Virus record (IMG/VR): IMGVR_UViG_3300033984_000410
Coordinates: 16,005-80,004 of that record
Length of the DNA stretch: 64,000 bases
Strand: one strand, 5' to 3'
Source of the DNA: a virus
Shown: positions 55,321-64,000 of the stretch, piece by piece
How positions within the stretch are numbered: the first letter of the stretch is position 1
How the letters are laid out: the number at the start of each line of letters is the position of its first letter
The notes under the pieces: model-generated
Told to the model about the DNA's origin: nothing
What the model saw: the letters and a program-made list of their open reading frames with translations, nothing else
Database searches by the model: none
Made by a program: the position numbers and the translations under genes

Positions 55321-55744
55321 TTGGTTTCGGATTCATCTTACTTAAAATGTTATCTAAAGAATGTTTTATTTGAGATTTCATTTGGTTTTTTAGTTCTTGT
55401 CTGAGACTTTCAGTTTTGTTATCATACATAGTTGTCATTTTTCTCCAATCTCTATCGGTTAATAAAATGTTACTATAATAAAAAACATGATTGATAACAC
55501 TAATTTTTTTATTATCAAGAATTACGAATATTCCTAGTTTACTATTTTTAATATATCTTTCTTCCGATAATGGAGCGATAAAGAACTCAGACTTTGGATG
55601 TTTGATTGCGTTACGACAAATAGCAACACAGGTTTTAGTGTCCGCTAAAATACCTGGGTCAACAACATCATACATATGTTTTAACTTTAATAGTCTTTTT
55701 TTAACTATATCTCGTTTGATTAATTTTTTAATATATTGTATCAT
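55292..55744 (-). CDS. unknown protein
   Basis: This 150-residue protein has a basic N-terminus (MIQYIKKLIKRDIVKKRLLKLKH), a globular centre (FFIAPLSEERYIKNSKLGIFVILDN) and a helical tail with a Pro-rich end. No family is recognised. Confidence 0.6.
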   Translation of the reverse strand: MIQYIKKLIKRDIVKKRLLKLKHMYDVVDPGILADTKTCVAICRNAIKHPKSEFFIAPLSEERYIKNSKLGIFVILDNKKISVINHVFYYSNILLTDRDWRKMTTMYDNKTESLRQELKNQMKSQIKHSLDNILSKMNPKPKQKTPVVED

Positions 55745-55791
55745 GGCGGGTGGGGTTTAATTACCATACAAAGATAGAGAATATAACCCAT

Positions 55792-55818
55792 AAAAAAAAG
55801 GGAAATTATCCCTTTCTT
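55792..55818 (-). terminator. intrinsic terminator
   Basis: AAAGGGA-AATTA-TCCCTTT with flanking A-run, ending the minus-strand gene at 55844. Confidence 0.7.
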
Positions 55819-55843
55819 CTATATTGTAATAAAATAATTTTAA

Positions 55844-56008
55844 TTAAGAATTTAATCCATTTCCACCAATAGTAACCGCATTCATTTGAACAACAGTTCC
55901 CCCAGTTGTGTTAGAGTATCCCGGATGTGGTGGTACGATAATTTGTAAATTCTTATCACAGTCTATTTGACATATAACTGTTTCTGTGTTTGCACTAATT
56001 TCACCCAT
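55844..56008 (-). CDS. 54-residue late protein, unknown
   Basis: The frame encodes MGEISANTETVICQID ... VTIGGNGLNS. A perfect late-type promoter stands 6 nt before the ATG, so expression late in infection is likely. The beta-rich, Gly/Asn/Thr sequence suggests a small virion protein. Confidence 0.6.
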   Translation of the reverse strand: MGEISANTETVICQIDCDKNLQIIVPPHPGYSNTTGGTVVQMNAVTIGGNGLNS

Positions 56009-56013
56009 TTTGT

Positions 56014-56029
56014 TTTTATTTATAAATAT
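56014..56029 (-). promoter_or_regulatory. putative phage late promoter
   Basis: Minus strand ATATTTATAAATAAAA, 5 nt before ATG 56008. Confidence 0.6.
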
Positions 56030-57505
56030 TTAGTAATCTGAATTTTTGATGTTTACAATCTGAAATTTAATCTGTCTTTTGTATGTGTTAATTTCACCAC
56101 TACTTTCAACTTTGATATCCACATAATATTCATTAGGTATTTTATCTCTAGTATCAAATATAAAATTATATTCATCAGCGGTACGGTTTAGTTTTGTCCA
56201 ATCTTGAACCTGAACTTCAACTTGACCTTCTCTAACATATACTCTATAATATGCACGGATATTTGGTAATAATTTTTGAGTGGTATAAGCTTGTTTAATA
56301 ACAACCCCCACTTTTCTAACATCCGTATTATAAATTTTTTCATCTTGTTTAATACCATAAAAATCAAATCCATATAATTTTGGGTCAACAGATGATGTAC
56401 CAATTTGGATTGAATGTTTTAGTGGGTATATTGTAAAGTTATTTATCACATTAGGTAATGAAAACCCATTTAAAGTTAATCCAGACCAAATGTCTGAAAA
56501 AGTACAAGGAGTTTTATAACCAATAAGTGGTGGTATGGTGATTTCATACACACCTTTTGTTCTTCGGCAAGAAGTTAAACCGGTTAAACCAGGTATTAAA
56601 GTTCCGCTAGAATCTGATATGCTAACAGTCGGGTTAGTATCCAAATTAATAGGATTCCCATTATCGTATAGGTATAAATATAGTTTATTTATTTTACCTA
56701 ATGTAAATGAATTTCTATCATCCTCAATTAGGTCATTGTAATTAGTTTCTAAAAATGGTTCGTAAAAAGTTTGAGTATGTCTAGTAAAAAACTGAACTTC
56801 ATAATTTTCCGTTAAACCTGTTAAATTTTCAACTTGTGGTTTAAATGCGATACCCCATCCTGAAATATTAGGTAAAGTTCCATTTAACACATTATTAATT
56901 TCTTGGGTCATATCAAAACTAATGTTTTCATTACCAAACTCAAAATGTTGTGTACCAACAATTGTTAAACCCGAATAAGGAACCACCCCAATATTTTTAT
57001 TATTATAAATCCCGGGTGTAGTCCAAGAGTTTATTGTTGTTGTTGCGGACCAATTTGAAGGTCTTGTTGAATAATTTTTATCAATAGTTATTTCGTATTT
57101 TAAATCCGCGTAATCATAACCAACACCTTCATCCCACAATTGGGGGGTTGTAACAACATTATTTATATAAGGAATTCTAAATAATATTAAATCAAATGAT
57201 GTTGCTCTCATTCGTTGTTGAGAAGTGGTTGTGTTTAAACTTTCAATATCAAATGTTGAGGTATTAAACATTCTCAAGGTATGTTTTATATTGTTAGTAC
57301 ATCCCGTGGTTATTGTTCCATCTGAAATTTTTTGTTTTAATAAATCTAAATCTAAATTAAAAATAAAGCGACTATACCCATTTGGATATTGGGTTGTCGC
57401 TGTTGAACCATAAAATAATTCTGTAACCGGATTTCTCCCTGTATTACATAAACTATTTGATATAAGAGTATTGTTCCTATTAAAGTATGAATTGTTAATT
57501 GACAT
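56030..57505 (-). CDS. tail or baseplate structural protein
   Basis: This 491-residue protein is beta-rich and Asn/Thr-rich with no enzyme motif. Segments such as HFEFGNENISFDMTQEINNVLNG, PNISGWGIAFKPQVENLTG and Ig-like strands at the end (YYVDIKVESSGEINTYKRQIKFQIV) are typical of baseplate or fibre-associated proteins. It is the last gene before the small late gene and follows the hub gene by about 20 nt. Confidence 0.6.
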   Translation of the reverse strand: MSINNSYFNRNNTLISNSLCNTGRNPVTELFYGSTATTQYPNGYSRFIFNLDLDLLKQKISDGTITTGCTNNIKHTLRMFNTSTFDIESLNTTTSQQRMRATSFDLILFRIPYINNVVTTPQLWDEGVGYDYADLKYEITIDKNYSTRPSNWSATTTINSWTTPGIYNNKNIGVVPYSGLTIVGTQHFEFGNENISFDMTQEINNVLNGTLPNISGWGIAFKPQVENLTGLTENYEVQFFTRHTQTFYEPFLETNYNDLIEDDRNSFTLGKINKLYLYLYDNGNPINLDTNPTVSISDSSGTLIPGLTGLTSCRRTKGVYEITIPPLIGYKTPCTFSDIWSGLTLNGFSLPNVINNFTIYPLKHSIQIGTSSVDPKLYGFDFYGIKQDEKIYNTDVRKVGVVIKQAYTTQKLLPNIRAYYRVYVREGQVEVQVQDWTKLNRTADEYNFIFDTRDKIPNEYYVDIKVESSGEINTYKRQIKFQIVNIKNSDY

Positions 57506-57512
57506 AAATATC

Positions 57513-57527
57513 TTTTAACAATAAATA
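57513..57527 (-). promoter_or_regulatory. putative phage late promoter
   Basis: Minus strand TATTTATTGTTAAAA, 7 nt before ATG 57505. Confidence 0.45.
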
Positions 57528-57528
57528 G

Positions 57529-59079
57529 TTAGTTTATACGAATATTGTTATTTAATATTGAATTTTCCGCGTTAGCTAATATTTGTTGTATTTCAGCACT
57601 TGTTTGACCATTACCTGAAGCTACAGGAACTGGTGGCATTGTCGCTATAGGATGGACATGACCAGTTACAAACGAAAACATTTTTCTAAGTAATTTCATT
57701 AATTCATCACCTCTAACCGTTGGATAGGTTTTATTATAAACACTATTCTCATCTCCAATAAATTTATCTTGGGGAATACCATACAAAGTATTGTTAATAT
57801 CTATAGGACCTTTTGGACCAGTAGAATCATGTGAAAATAGATAAATTTTTTGGCCACCTAAAACACTATATGTTATATCTTCATCTATAAATTCTGATGG
57901 TATTACAGTGTCGGTTTTTAATTCTGATTGAGACCCTATTACAGGTTTTGAATTTTTATTTTCCCAAACTAAAAAAAAACCGGAATTTTTATCCGCTTGA
58001 GATAATTTTATTTTTTCAATAAATCCACTAAAATTACTAGACTCATTGATATCATAATTAGAGTTTTGAAAATTAACGCCTTTTTCATAAGTTAATTTTG
58101 ATGGTGTGACAATAAAAGGAAATACATCTTTTGTGTAATTATTAGCGTTATTAAATGTAAAACCGGTTATATCCATAAACCCATTAAAAACACCAGATGT
58201 AAATTTATTAACTAAAGATACTACATCATCAAAGGAATAACCATTAAATTTAAGTTCCTCTAAAGGACCTGTGTAATCACTACCAAAATCTAATTTAGTT
58301 ATAGTGTCTGCGTTAAAATTACTAGTGTTAACTCTTTCACTTGGAATAACATTATAAAGCCCCACAGAACCATTAAACATCTGTTGAGTGTTTTCTAAAT
58401 TATCAATATTCCAAATAACAATTTTCTTAACCACTTTAACTACCTCAACTAAATAGTTTTGACTTTCAGAAGATTGGTTAATTTTTTGTTGTGTGTAATT
58501 TGTTAATTGTAAAAAAGACCTTTTATTATTCCCAATAGGGAATTCATCTTTGTTTAATGTTTTTGTTTTACCAGCTCTAATTAAAACTTCATTATTTTTG
58601 ACAATAACATCAGCAGTTCCTCTACCCAATAATGAATTATCTCCAGGTTCTGGAAAAACACCATAACTAGAAATATTTCTATATTGACCAAATTTGTCCT
58701 TAAGAGACATACCTTGTTTAATTCTATCCCCAGACGCTAAAAATTTCTTAGCACCTTGATAATATTCAAAAGGTGTTGTCATAGGTGATGAAAATGGTCC
58801 TTGGATATAAAATTGACTACCGAATGGGAAATCTTTATTCTGATATATTATATGAACATATTCATCTTTTAATGGGGTTTGATTAATATAAAAAGGTAAT
58901 AATGGTAAAAACACTAAAGGGTCTCTAGATGTCCAAGAATCAATATCTTCATTCCAATTAGGGACGGACGCTAAAATATCCTTATAATTTTTAGTTTCAG
59001 GTATAACTCTCAAACGACCCAACATCATTGGGTCTTGATTATCAATAACATGTCCAGGAAAAATTATTTGATTATCCAT
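57529..59079 (-). CDS. baseplate hub / spike protein with OB-fold N-terminus (gp5-like)
   Basis: This 516-residue protein begins [28 protein letters not shown], the pattern of the gp5/VgrG OB-fold (short strands, P-x-x-L-G-R-x-R-V). Next come [21 protein letters not shown] and a long insert, and near the end [22 protein letters not shown]. No lysozyme domain is visible, unlike T4 gp5. It probably sits in the central hub of the baseplate. Confidence 0.75.
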   Translation of the reverse strand: MDNQIIFPGHVIDNQDPMMLGRLRVIPETKNYKDILASVPNWNEDIDSWTSRDPLVFLPLLPFYINQTPLKDEYVHIIYQNKDFPFGSQFYIQGPFSSPMTTPFEYYQGAKKFLASGDRIKQGMSLKDKFGQYRNISSYGVFPEPGDNSLLGRGTADVIVKNNEVLIRAGKTKTLNKDEFPIGNNKRSFLQLTNYTQQKINQSSESQNYLVEVVKVVKKIVIWNIDNLENTQQMFNGSVGLYNVIPSERVNTSNFNADTITKLDFGSDYTGPLEELKFNGYSFDDVVSLVNKFTSGVFNGFMDITGFTFNNANNYTKDVFPFIVTPSKLTYEKGVNFQNSNYDINESSNFSGFIEKIKLSQADKNSGFFLVWENKNSKPVIGSQSELKTDTVIPSEFIDEDITYSVLGGQKIYLFSHDSTGPKGPIDINNTLYGIPQDKFIGDENSVYNKTYPTVRGDELMKLLRKMFSFVTGHVHPIATMPPVPVASGNGQTSAEIQQILANAENSILNNNIRIN

Positions 59080-59290
59080 TTTGTTTCGTTCTATTTTCGT
59101 ATTCTTTTAAAATTAAATTATAAGTTATTTCTAACTTATCTAAATGATGCGTTAAATTAACTAAACTATCTTTAGTTAATTTAAAGTCCTGTTGAATAAA
59201 GTCCATTACAAAAATTAAATCTTTATTAGATGAAGATTTATAGTCTTTAATAATATTAATAACTTTTTCAGTTTGTTCTTGTTTTACCAT
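59072..59290 (-). CDS. small helical baseplate-operon protein
   Basis: This 72-residue protein ([17 protein letters not shown]...) is a single long helical region. It overlaps the hub gene by 8 nt and follows the gene at 59293, so it is translationally linked. Function is unknown. Confidence 0.6.
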   Translation of the reverse strand: MVKQEQTEKVINIIKDYKSSSNKDLIFVMDFIQQDFKLTKDSLVNLTHHLDKLEITYNLILKEYENRTKQNG

Positions 59291-59292
59291 AA

Positions 59293-61185
59293 TTATAATT
59301 TTTTACCGTAAGCACTTGTAGGCATAGTTCCCGCTGGTGTCACAGATAATACACCTAAAGCTATTTGTACTTTTCCATTTTCGGCTTCTTCTTTAGCCAT
59401 TGCTTTCATTTGAGCGAATTTACTCAATACGTCCAAATTAGGACTACCATCAGGCATTGAACCTGTGGGTACTCCCATTTTTTGTAATTCCTCTATCGTT
59501 CCCATAAAAGCTCTTGATTCAGAATAACCATCAAGTAACTGTGTTGCGAATAATAAAGGTAACGGTATGTCAAAACCGGGGGTTGTTAATAAATTTAACA
59601 GACCTAATAATTCATCAATTACACTTTTACATTTTCGCCAATCACTAATGAACTTTGCAACAAGAAGTAATAACGATATTAACTTTAATATTATTATTAA
59701 TCGTTTGTCCATTTTTTCTCTAATAATATCAGTAATAATTACTTGTAATAATCTTTGAATATCTTTTTTTATTAGATTAAATAATTCCTCAACAAATAAA
59801 GCTCCAATTTTGGATATTAAGTTTATTGCAAATTTTTTAAACTGTTTAATAAATTCAACAAATGAATTTATGATATCAGAAATATTTTGACCTAAAGCTT
59901 TTAACATTGTAAAAATAGGTAAAAGTATTTTTGGTGATAATAAAGCGGATATTAAACCTTGAGCAATTAATTTAACAAAATTTAAATCTACAGCGGCTTG
60001 AGCATTAATTGTAAGACCCCATTCTGGGTTATTAGCTAAAACATTAGTTAAATTATCCGCGGCGTCAACAAAATCTTCGTCTTTAACGAATTTTAAATTA
60101 CTTAATTCACTTAAGATTGTATCATAATCAACAGGGACTTTAATGTCATCACAACCCTCAAATTCAATAACACCATTTTTAATATTTGTTACTCTTTGGT
60201 CTATTTTTCTTAAATCAACATCCGTAAATTCAAAAAAAGATTCATCAATACCATCAAGTTCAGCTAATTTAGCAATACCACTTACATCAATTTCATTTCT
60301 CCCGTCAAAACAAAGTCCTAAAATTCTTTGAATTAAAATATCTAATTTTGTTTGATTTTCAACATCTCCAAATCCAGCACTCGCTTTCATAGAAACAGCT
60401 CCAGACAACGCTTCCATAATATTAGTCATAATATTATTAGCGTCAACAACTTTAATAGTTTTGTAATAGTCAGACATAAATTGACCAACTTTATTAACAC
60501 CATTAACCCTATTAACTAAATCAACTTTATACCAAGGTCCTGTTTCACCAGCAGGAGTAGTTTCAACATATTGGATGTTAAATAAATCCTGTCCTGATAA
60601 ACCTTTATAGTTTTTACCAGTATAATCAACATTATAAGGTTGACCAGATTGTATTCTTTGATATAACTCCCTGTTCATTGCGAAAGGGTATGTTTGTACA
60701 TTTATCTGATTTTTTTCATATAAAACATCTCCAGGACTTTCAGTCGGTTTTTTTTTAAGAAGATTTCCTAAATCAATAGAACTTACTTTAATATAGTGTG
60801 TTCCTCCAGCGTATAATTGTTGTTGGTCACAACCAACAGCGTTTAACGATTCTTTTATTACAATACTAGATATTTTAGGTTCAATATTTTGTAGTGCTTT
60901 AATTAATAGTCTTTTAACATATTTTGTGGTATTACTACCCTGACTAGAACTAGCTTGATTAATATCTAAAAGTTTTTCAAATTGGGTTTTAATTCCTTTT
61001 TGATAACTTTTAGTTTTATCTTTAATTTTATTTAATTGGTCAGTAACTTCTTTTTTATTTTTTTCAATAGAATCACCAATACCTTTTTTAGTGTCACTAT
61101 ATTGAGACTTTAACTCACCATAAGCTTTACTCGCTTCAATTTTACTTTGAGCTTTATTAAAGTCGTAGTTTATATCAAATCCCAT
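59293..61185 (-). CDS. large baseplate protein, unknown
   Basis: This 630-residue protein has a coiled N-terminus (about 10-75, Lys/Gln-rich), a central globular part with two Cys (VGCDQQQLYAGGTHYIKVSS) and a long hydrophobic helical region (about 400-540, LLPIFTMLKALGQNISDII ... LIIILKLISLLLLVAKFI) before the C-terminal part. The operon position between the hub and the sigma factor suggests a large baseplate protein, possibly membrane-active. Confidence 0.6.
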   Translation of the reverse strand: MGFDINYDFNKAQSKIEASKAYGELKSQYSDTKKGIGDSIEKNKKEVTDQLNKIKDKTKSYQKGIKTQFEKLLDINQASSSQGSNTTKYVKRLLIKALQNIEPKISSIVIKESLNAVGCDQQQLYAGGTHYIKVSSIDLGNLLKKKPTESPGDVLYEKNQINVQTYPFAMNRELYQRIQSGQPYNVDYTGKNYKGLSGQDLFNIQYVETTPAGETGPWYKVDLVNRVNGVNKVGQFMSDYYKTIKVVDANNIMTNIMEALSGAVSMKASAGFGDVENQTKLDILIQRILGLCFDGRNEIDVSGIAKLAELDGIDESFFEFTDVDLRKIDQRVTNIKNGVIEFEGCDDIKVPVDYDTILSELSNLKFVKDEDFVDAADNLTNVLANNPEWGLTINAQAAVDLNFVKLIAQGLISALLSPKILLPIFTMLKALGQNISDIINSFVEFIKQFKKFAINLISKIGALFVEELFNLIKKDIQRLLQVIITDIIREKMDKRLIIILKLISLLLLVAKFISDWRKCKSVIDELLGLLNLLTTPGFDIPLPLLFATQLLDGYSESRAFMGTIEELQKMGVPTGSMPDGSPNLDVLSKFAQMKAMAKEEAENGKVQIALGVLSVTPAGTMPTSAYGKKL

Positions 61186-61188
61186 ATA

Positions 61189-61566
61189 TTATTGTTTTTT
61201 AATTTTATATATGTCATCAGAATTTGAAACATCCTTATCTATTAAATTTTTAAGAGTTTCGTCATCAACACCCAAATCCAAGATAGAAAAACTTTCTTGA
61301 TTATTATTAGATTTTTCCCACATACTAGACTGTAGTTTAGATAATGTTAATTTTTTTTCAACACAATCATTGATGATTTTTTGTTGTTTCTCAATGACAG
61401 GACCAATAAGAGTCATATCTTCAGGGTCCTTCATCATTGTCAACATTTTATTTTGAATTCTAATCGCGGTATTTCTTTGTTCAACAAGTTCATTGTAAAT
61501 CTCTTGCATAAGAGATAACATAGAATCTTTAGTTAAATTAATTTCTTTTTTTTTCGGTCTTCCCAT
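61189..61566 (-). CDS. small acidic/helical protein in baseplate operon
   Basis: This 125-residue protein starts MGRPKKKEINL and is helical (LMQEIYNELVEQRNTAIRIQNKML). It is 3 nt upstream of the 59293 gene in the operon. Similar small proteins with a GRPKKK start occur as baseplate-wedge-type or chaperone proteins; no firm family. Confidence 0.55.
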   Translation of the reverse strand: MGRPKKKEINLTKDSMLSLMQEIYNELVEQRNTAIRIQNKMLTMMKDPEDMTLIGPVIEKQQKIINDCVEKKLTLSKLQSSMWEKSNNNQESFSILDLGVDDETLKNLIDKDVSNSDDIYKIKKQ

Positions 61567-61621
61567 AATATATAATTACTTACTACTTAATTTATTTTTT
61601 AATAATTAAAATTAATTCGTT

Positions 61622-62371
61622 TTATTTAACCATATTTTGAATTAAATCATAATACATATATTTGTATCGTTTCATCGAACCTCTTACCTCTTTGGTTGTT
61701 AAATTTGTCATTTCTCTTAATGACAATAAAATAATATTTTTATTAAATTTATTATTATCATTACCAATAAATATTTGTTCATAGTTACCAAAAATATCAT
61801 ATAAAGCTTGACCTAACTTAACTTCATTTTCTGTTAAGTTATTGTTTTTAAGTGTTGTATCTAACTCTAATAAGAATTTTGCAATAACATTTCCGGAATC
61901 TAAAGAATCGTTCTCAATACTATATGAAAACATTTCATCATTTTCTATACTTGATGAAATGTCCTCATAAGAAATTTTTCTATTAGTCTCCTTTTGGTCT
62001 TTAATAATTTGTCCCATTAAGTAATTCTTACAAATGGTTCCAAAATAAGAATACGCCTTTTTTTCCTTGTCCGGTTTAAACTTATCTATTTTAGTCATTA
62101 AAAACGAGTGAGTATCTACATGAATATCATTGAAATCCATATCTTTTCTGTATAATTTGTATCGTCTAATAATTGACGATATCATCTTATCTAAAGGTTT
62201 TTTTAAAAAATCGTTATAAATTTTATTTTTTTCTTCATATGTTTTAGCATTTAGAAAATCTATAACTGCCAACTCTTCCCTAATATCAAAATAGTTAGTT
62301 TGAGTTGGCTTTCTACCTTTCTTTTTTAACTCAACAATTGTTATACCTGTCAAATTAATTTCAAGATTCAT
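61622..62371 (-). CDS. late-transcription sigma factor (gp55-like)
   Basis: This 249-residue protein resembles phage gp55-type sigma factors, which bind host RNA polymerase and read late promoters. A sigma-2-like core is visible: DFNDIHVDTHSFLMTKIDKFKPDKEKKAYSYFG, TICKNYLMGQIIKDQKE (about 85-135). A C-terminal helix-turn-helix-like stretch LREMTNLTTKEVRGSMKRYK (about 217-236) follows. T4 gp55 is 185 residues, so this version has extra parts. Its natural target is likely the ATATTTATNANTAAAA motif that precedes over 20 genes here. Confidence 0.75.
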   Translation of the reverse strand: MNLEINLTGITIVELKKKGRKPTQTNYFDIREELAVIDFLNAKTYEEKNKIYNDFLKKPLDKMISSIIRRYKLYRKDMDFNDIHVDTHSFLMTKIDKFKPDKEKKAYSYFGTICKNYLMGQIIKDQKETNRKISYEDISSSIENDEMFSYSIENDSLDSGNVIAKFLLELDTTLKNNNLTENEVKLGQALYDIFGNYEQIFIGNDNNKFNKNIILLSLREMTNLTTKEVRGSMKRYKYMYYDLIQNMVK

Positions 62372-63183
62372 TAAACTTCTTGTGGTTCGTAACTTAACGA
62401 CCTGTCATTTGTGAAGAAGTATTCTTTTTTGGCTGAATCAATCCAAAATTTAACTTCGTCATTGGTTAATGTGGTTTCACCATTTTTATAATTCCAAAAA
62501 ATAGAACCTTGTCTTAAATTAACATGCTTGTATCCAATTCTTGGGATAGACATAATCTTAACAGCATTATGTGTTAATCTCAATAAAAATTCATATCCAA
62601 AAGTTAATTTAAAAGATGATTTTAATTTTCCAAATTCAAGGAAAGTTTCTTTCTTAATTACCATTCCAGATGTTTGGAAATTTTGATAATCGTGTAAAGT
62701 TTCATTAGTTAAAATACCCATTTCAGATGTAAAGTTAGCTGCGAATGTTGCTTCATTTGTAAATCCAGCAAAAACACCTTTCTCGTCCGTATCAATTACA
62801 ACTGGTAAAAATACAGATACTTCAGGGTAAGCTTCGGAATATTTAACAACATTTTTAACCCAAATATTTGAATATTCATCATCAAATTCAAACAATGTAA
62901 CCCATTTAGAGGTTGCTAAACTAACTCCGTGGTTAATTTGGTCAGCATAATTAGGTTCATTAGTCCATTCATGTTTAACAACATTTAAATCACCAAAATT
63001 AAAATTATTAAGGTAATCGACTAAATAAGTTTCATTAGTATGAACAATAACAAGTTCGTTTATCGCAACTTTTTGAGTTTTTAATGACTCAATACATTTT
63101 TCAAAGTAATCTACAAATCCAATAGTTTTACCTGATTTTATTGGTAATATAACCGAAATACTAAAAGTGTTTTTATTTTCCAT
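62371..63183 (-). CDS. glycosyltransferase, family 2 (GT-A) type
   Basis: From ATG 63183 (MENKNTFSISVILP) the product has 270 residues with the GT-A pattern SVILPIKSGK ... ESLKTQKVAINELVIVHTN, a D-x-D-like FEFDDEYS (about 103-110), and PRIGYKHVNLRQGS near the end. It should move a sugar from a nucleotide donor to DNA, protein or a surface glycan. A TTG start 12 nt upstream is less likely because the previous stop lies there. It overlaps the sigma gene by 1 nt. Confidence 0.75.
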   Translation of the reverse strand: MENKNTFSISVILPIKSGKTIGFVDYFEKCIESLKTQKVAINELVIVHTNETYLVDYLNNFNFGDLNVVKHEWTNEPNYADQINHGVSLATSKWVTLFEFDDEYSNIWVKNVVKYSEAYPEVSVFLPVVIDTDEKGVFAGFTNEATFAANFTSEMGILTNETLHDYQNFQTSGMVIKKETFLEFGKLKSSFKLTFGYEFLLRLTHNAVKIMSIPRIGYKHVNLRQGSIFWNYKNGETTLTNDEVKFWIDSAKKEYFFTNDRSLSYEPQEV

Positions 63184-63184
63184 A

Positions 63185-64000
63185 TTATTCTTCAATTGTG
63201 TTTAGTTTAGGTAATTGTTCTTCAAATGAGTTTAATCTTGTTGAAATATAACCCTCAAATAAAGTAACCACTTGTTTATTAAAATTTTCAGTTGTTGGTA
63301 AATTCTCAACAGTTTTTAACATTTCAGTTTCCAACTCTTCATTTACATTATCTTCTAACCAATTTTGTAAAAAGTCAGCAATATAATCAACCATTTGATT
63401 TTTATTATTAATCCAAACTCCGTTAGTTTCTGTCATCCATTCCGGTACTAAATTAGGTGCTAAACCTAAAACAGGAACATTTGATTTCATTGATTCTAAT
63501 GGGTAAGTACCATAACCACTTGTTTCATCAATCCATACAGATAAGAAACATTCGTTAAGAGCTCCAGCAAATTCTTTTTCAGATAAACCTCTCATATCTC
63601 TAAAAGTTATCCATCTATATTGTGGAAATTTAATATAAAAAGCTTTAATTACATTAATAGAATCTCTTTGTTCTCTTGAATGAATAGCAATCATTGGTTT
63701 TGCAGGTAGAGTATGTGGTTTGAAACTGTCAGAAATAACAGGTTCTAAAATATCAAAAGAAACATTTCTCATAACATTCTCAATAAATTCTTTTTGTTTT
63801 GCGGATGTTGTAATACATTTAAAGAAACCTAATTGAGACCATGTTTGTCCTGGTTGTAATGTTTCTAAAATATGGTCGTAAGCTTGACATAATACAATTT
63901 TACCACAAGGTAATTTTGAAATTTGTTCCATTATAAAACCATAAAGTTCAGGTAAAACAATAAAATCTTCCGGAGAAACTTCCAAGTTTTGTCCTTCAAT
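63185..64000 (-). CDS. glycosyltransferase, GT-B type (partial)
   Basis: The frame runs off the window edge. The visible 266 or more residues contain AIHSREQRDSINVIKAF, FRDMRGLSEKEFAGALNECFLSVWIDETSGYGTYPLESMKSNVPVLGLAPNLVPEW, the donor-site layout of GT4-like GT-B enzymes (E-x-x-x-x-x-x-P-V-L). It lies 1 nt from the GT-A gene, so the two probably act in one pathway, perhaps modifying virion or DNA. Confidence 0.75.
   Translation of the reverse strand: MEGQNLEVSPEDFIVLPELYGFIMEQISKLPCGKIVLCQAYDHILETLQPGQTWSQLGFFKCITTSAKQKEFIENVMRNVSFDILEPVISDSFKPHTLPAKPMIAIHSREQRDSINVIKAFYIKFPQYRWITFRDMRGLSEKEFAGALNECFLSVWIDETSGYGTYPLESMKSNVPVLGLAPNLVPEWMTETNGVWINNKNQMVDYIADFLQNWLEDNVNEELETEMLKTVENLPTTENFNKQVVTLFEGYISTRLNSFEEQLPKLNTIEE

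Noticed and set aside
1-64000. Stop-codon reassignment as in some large gut phages
   Set aside because: TAA, TAG and TGA all end plausible genes here (for example TAG at 7951-7953 and 22147-22149), and no suppressor-type tRNA with a CTA anticodon was found.

Overview
The window is from a large, AT-rich, virulent-type tailed phage (T4-like myovirus architecture) that infects a member of the Bacteroidota. The phage call rests on a T4-ordered head module: large terminase (gp17-like), portal (gp20-like), prohead protease (gp21-like), acidic scaffold (gp22-like) and major capsid protein (gp23-like). Baseplate genes, a gp55-like late sigma factor and a large tRNA array support it. The host call rests on many promoters of the Bacteroidota form TTG-N19/20-TAnnTTTG, Bacteroidota-style lipoproteins, and a tmRNA tag that begins G-E-T.

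Layout. 1-2.8 kb: sugar epimerase, then a convergent DNA methyltransferase / PD-(D/E)XK nuclease pair that looks like a restriction-modification unit. 2.9-12.4 kb: small accessory genes, two lipoproteins, a nucleic-acid kinase, and several proteins with a short N-terminal leader ending in a [L/I]-x-E site. 12.4-20.2 kb: an array of about 17 recognisable tRNAs, at least ten tRNA-like elements with abnormal anticodon arms, several structured RNA candidates, an HNH endonuclease and small ORFs. 20.2-25.6 kb: a cREC-like protein and an operon ending in an Rnl1-type RNA ligase, then a GAF-like protein, an M15 peptidase and an M23-like protein. 25.6-28.5 kb: an ornate RNA of about 880 nt, smpB, and a phage tmRNA on the minus strand. 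28.5-37.5 kb: a peptidase, leader-bearing cargo genes, two L,D-transpeptidases, a ClpC-like unfoldase with a divergent UVR-motif protein, and a scrambled partial duplication of clp and peptidase. 37.5-52 kb: head morphogenesis. 52-56 kb: homing endonuclease and small virion genes. 56-64 kb (minus strand): baseplate/tail proteins, late sigma factor and two glycosyltransferases.

How the parts seem to work together. Two promoter classes are visible. Host-type TTG/TAnnTTTG promoters drive tRNAs, tmRNA, smpB, peptidase and lipoproteins. A second motif, ATATTTATNANTAAAA, lies just before more than 20 genes for head, tail and leader-bearing proteins, and is the likely target of the phage gp55-like sigma. 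The leader-bearing proteins look like capsid-targeted cargo: the leader would be removed by the gp21-like protease after [L/I]-x-E, as in T4 internal proteins. tmRNA, SmpB, ClpC-like unfoldase, UVR protein and exopeptidase together could form a phage-run ribosome-rescue and protein-turnover pathway, with a tag unlike the host one. Kinase, cREC and RNA ligase suggest tRNA repair, which is notable beside so many tRNAs with abnormal anticodon loops.

All family assignments are by eye from motifs. No database search was possible.
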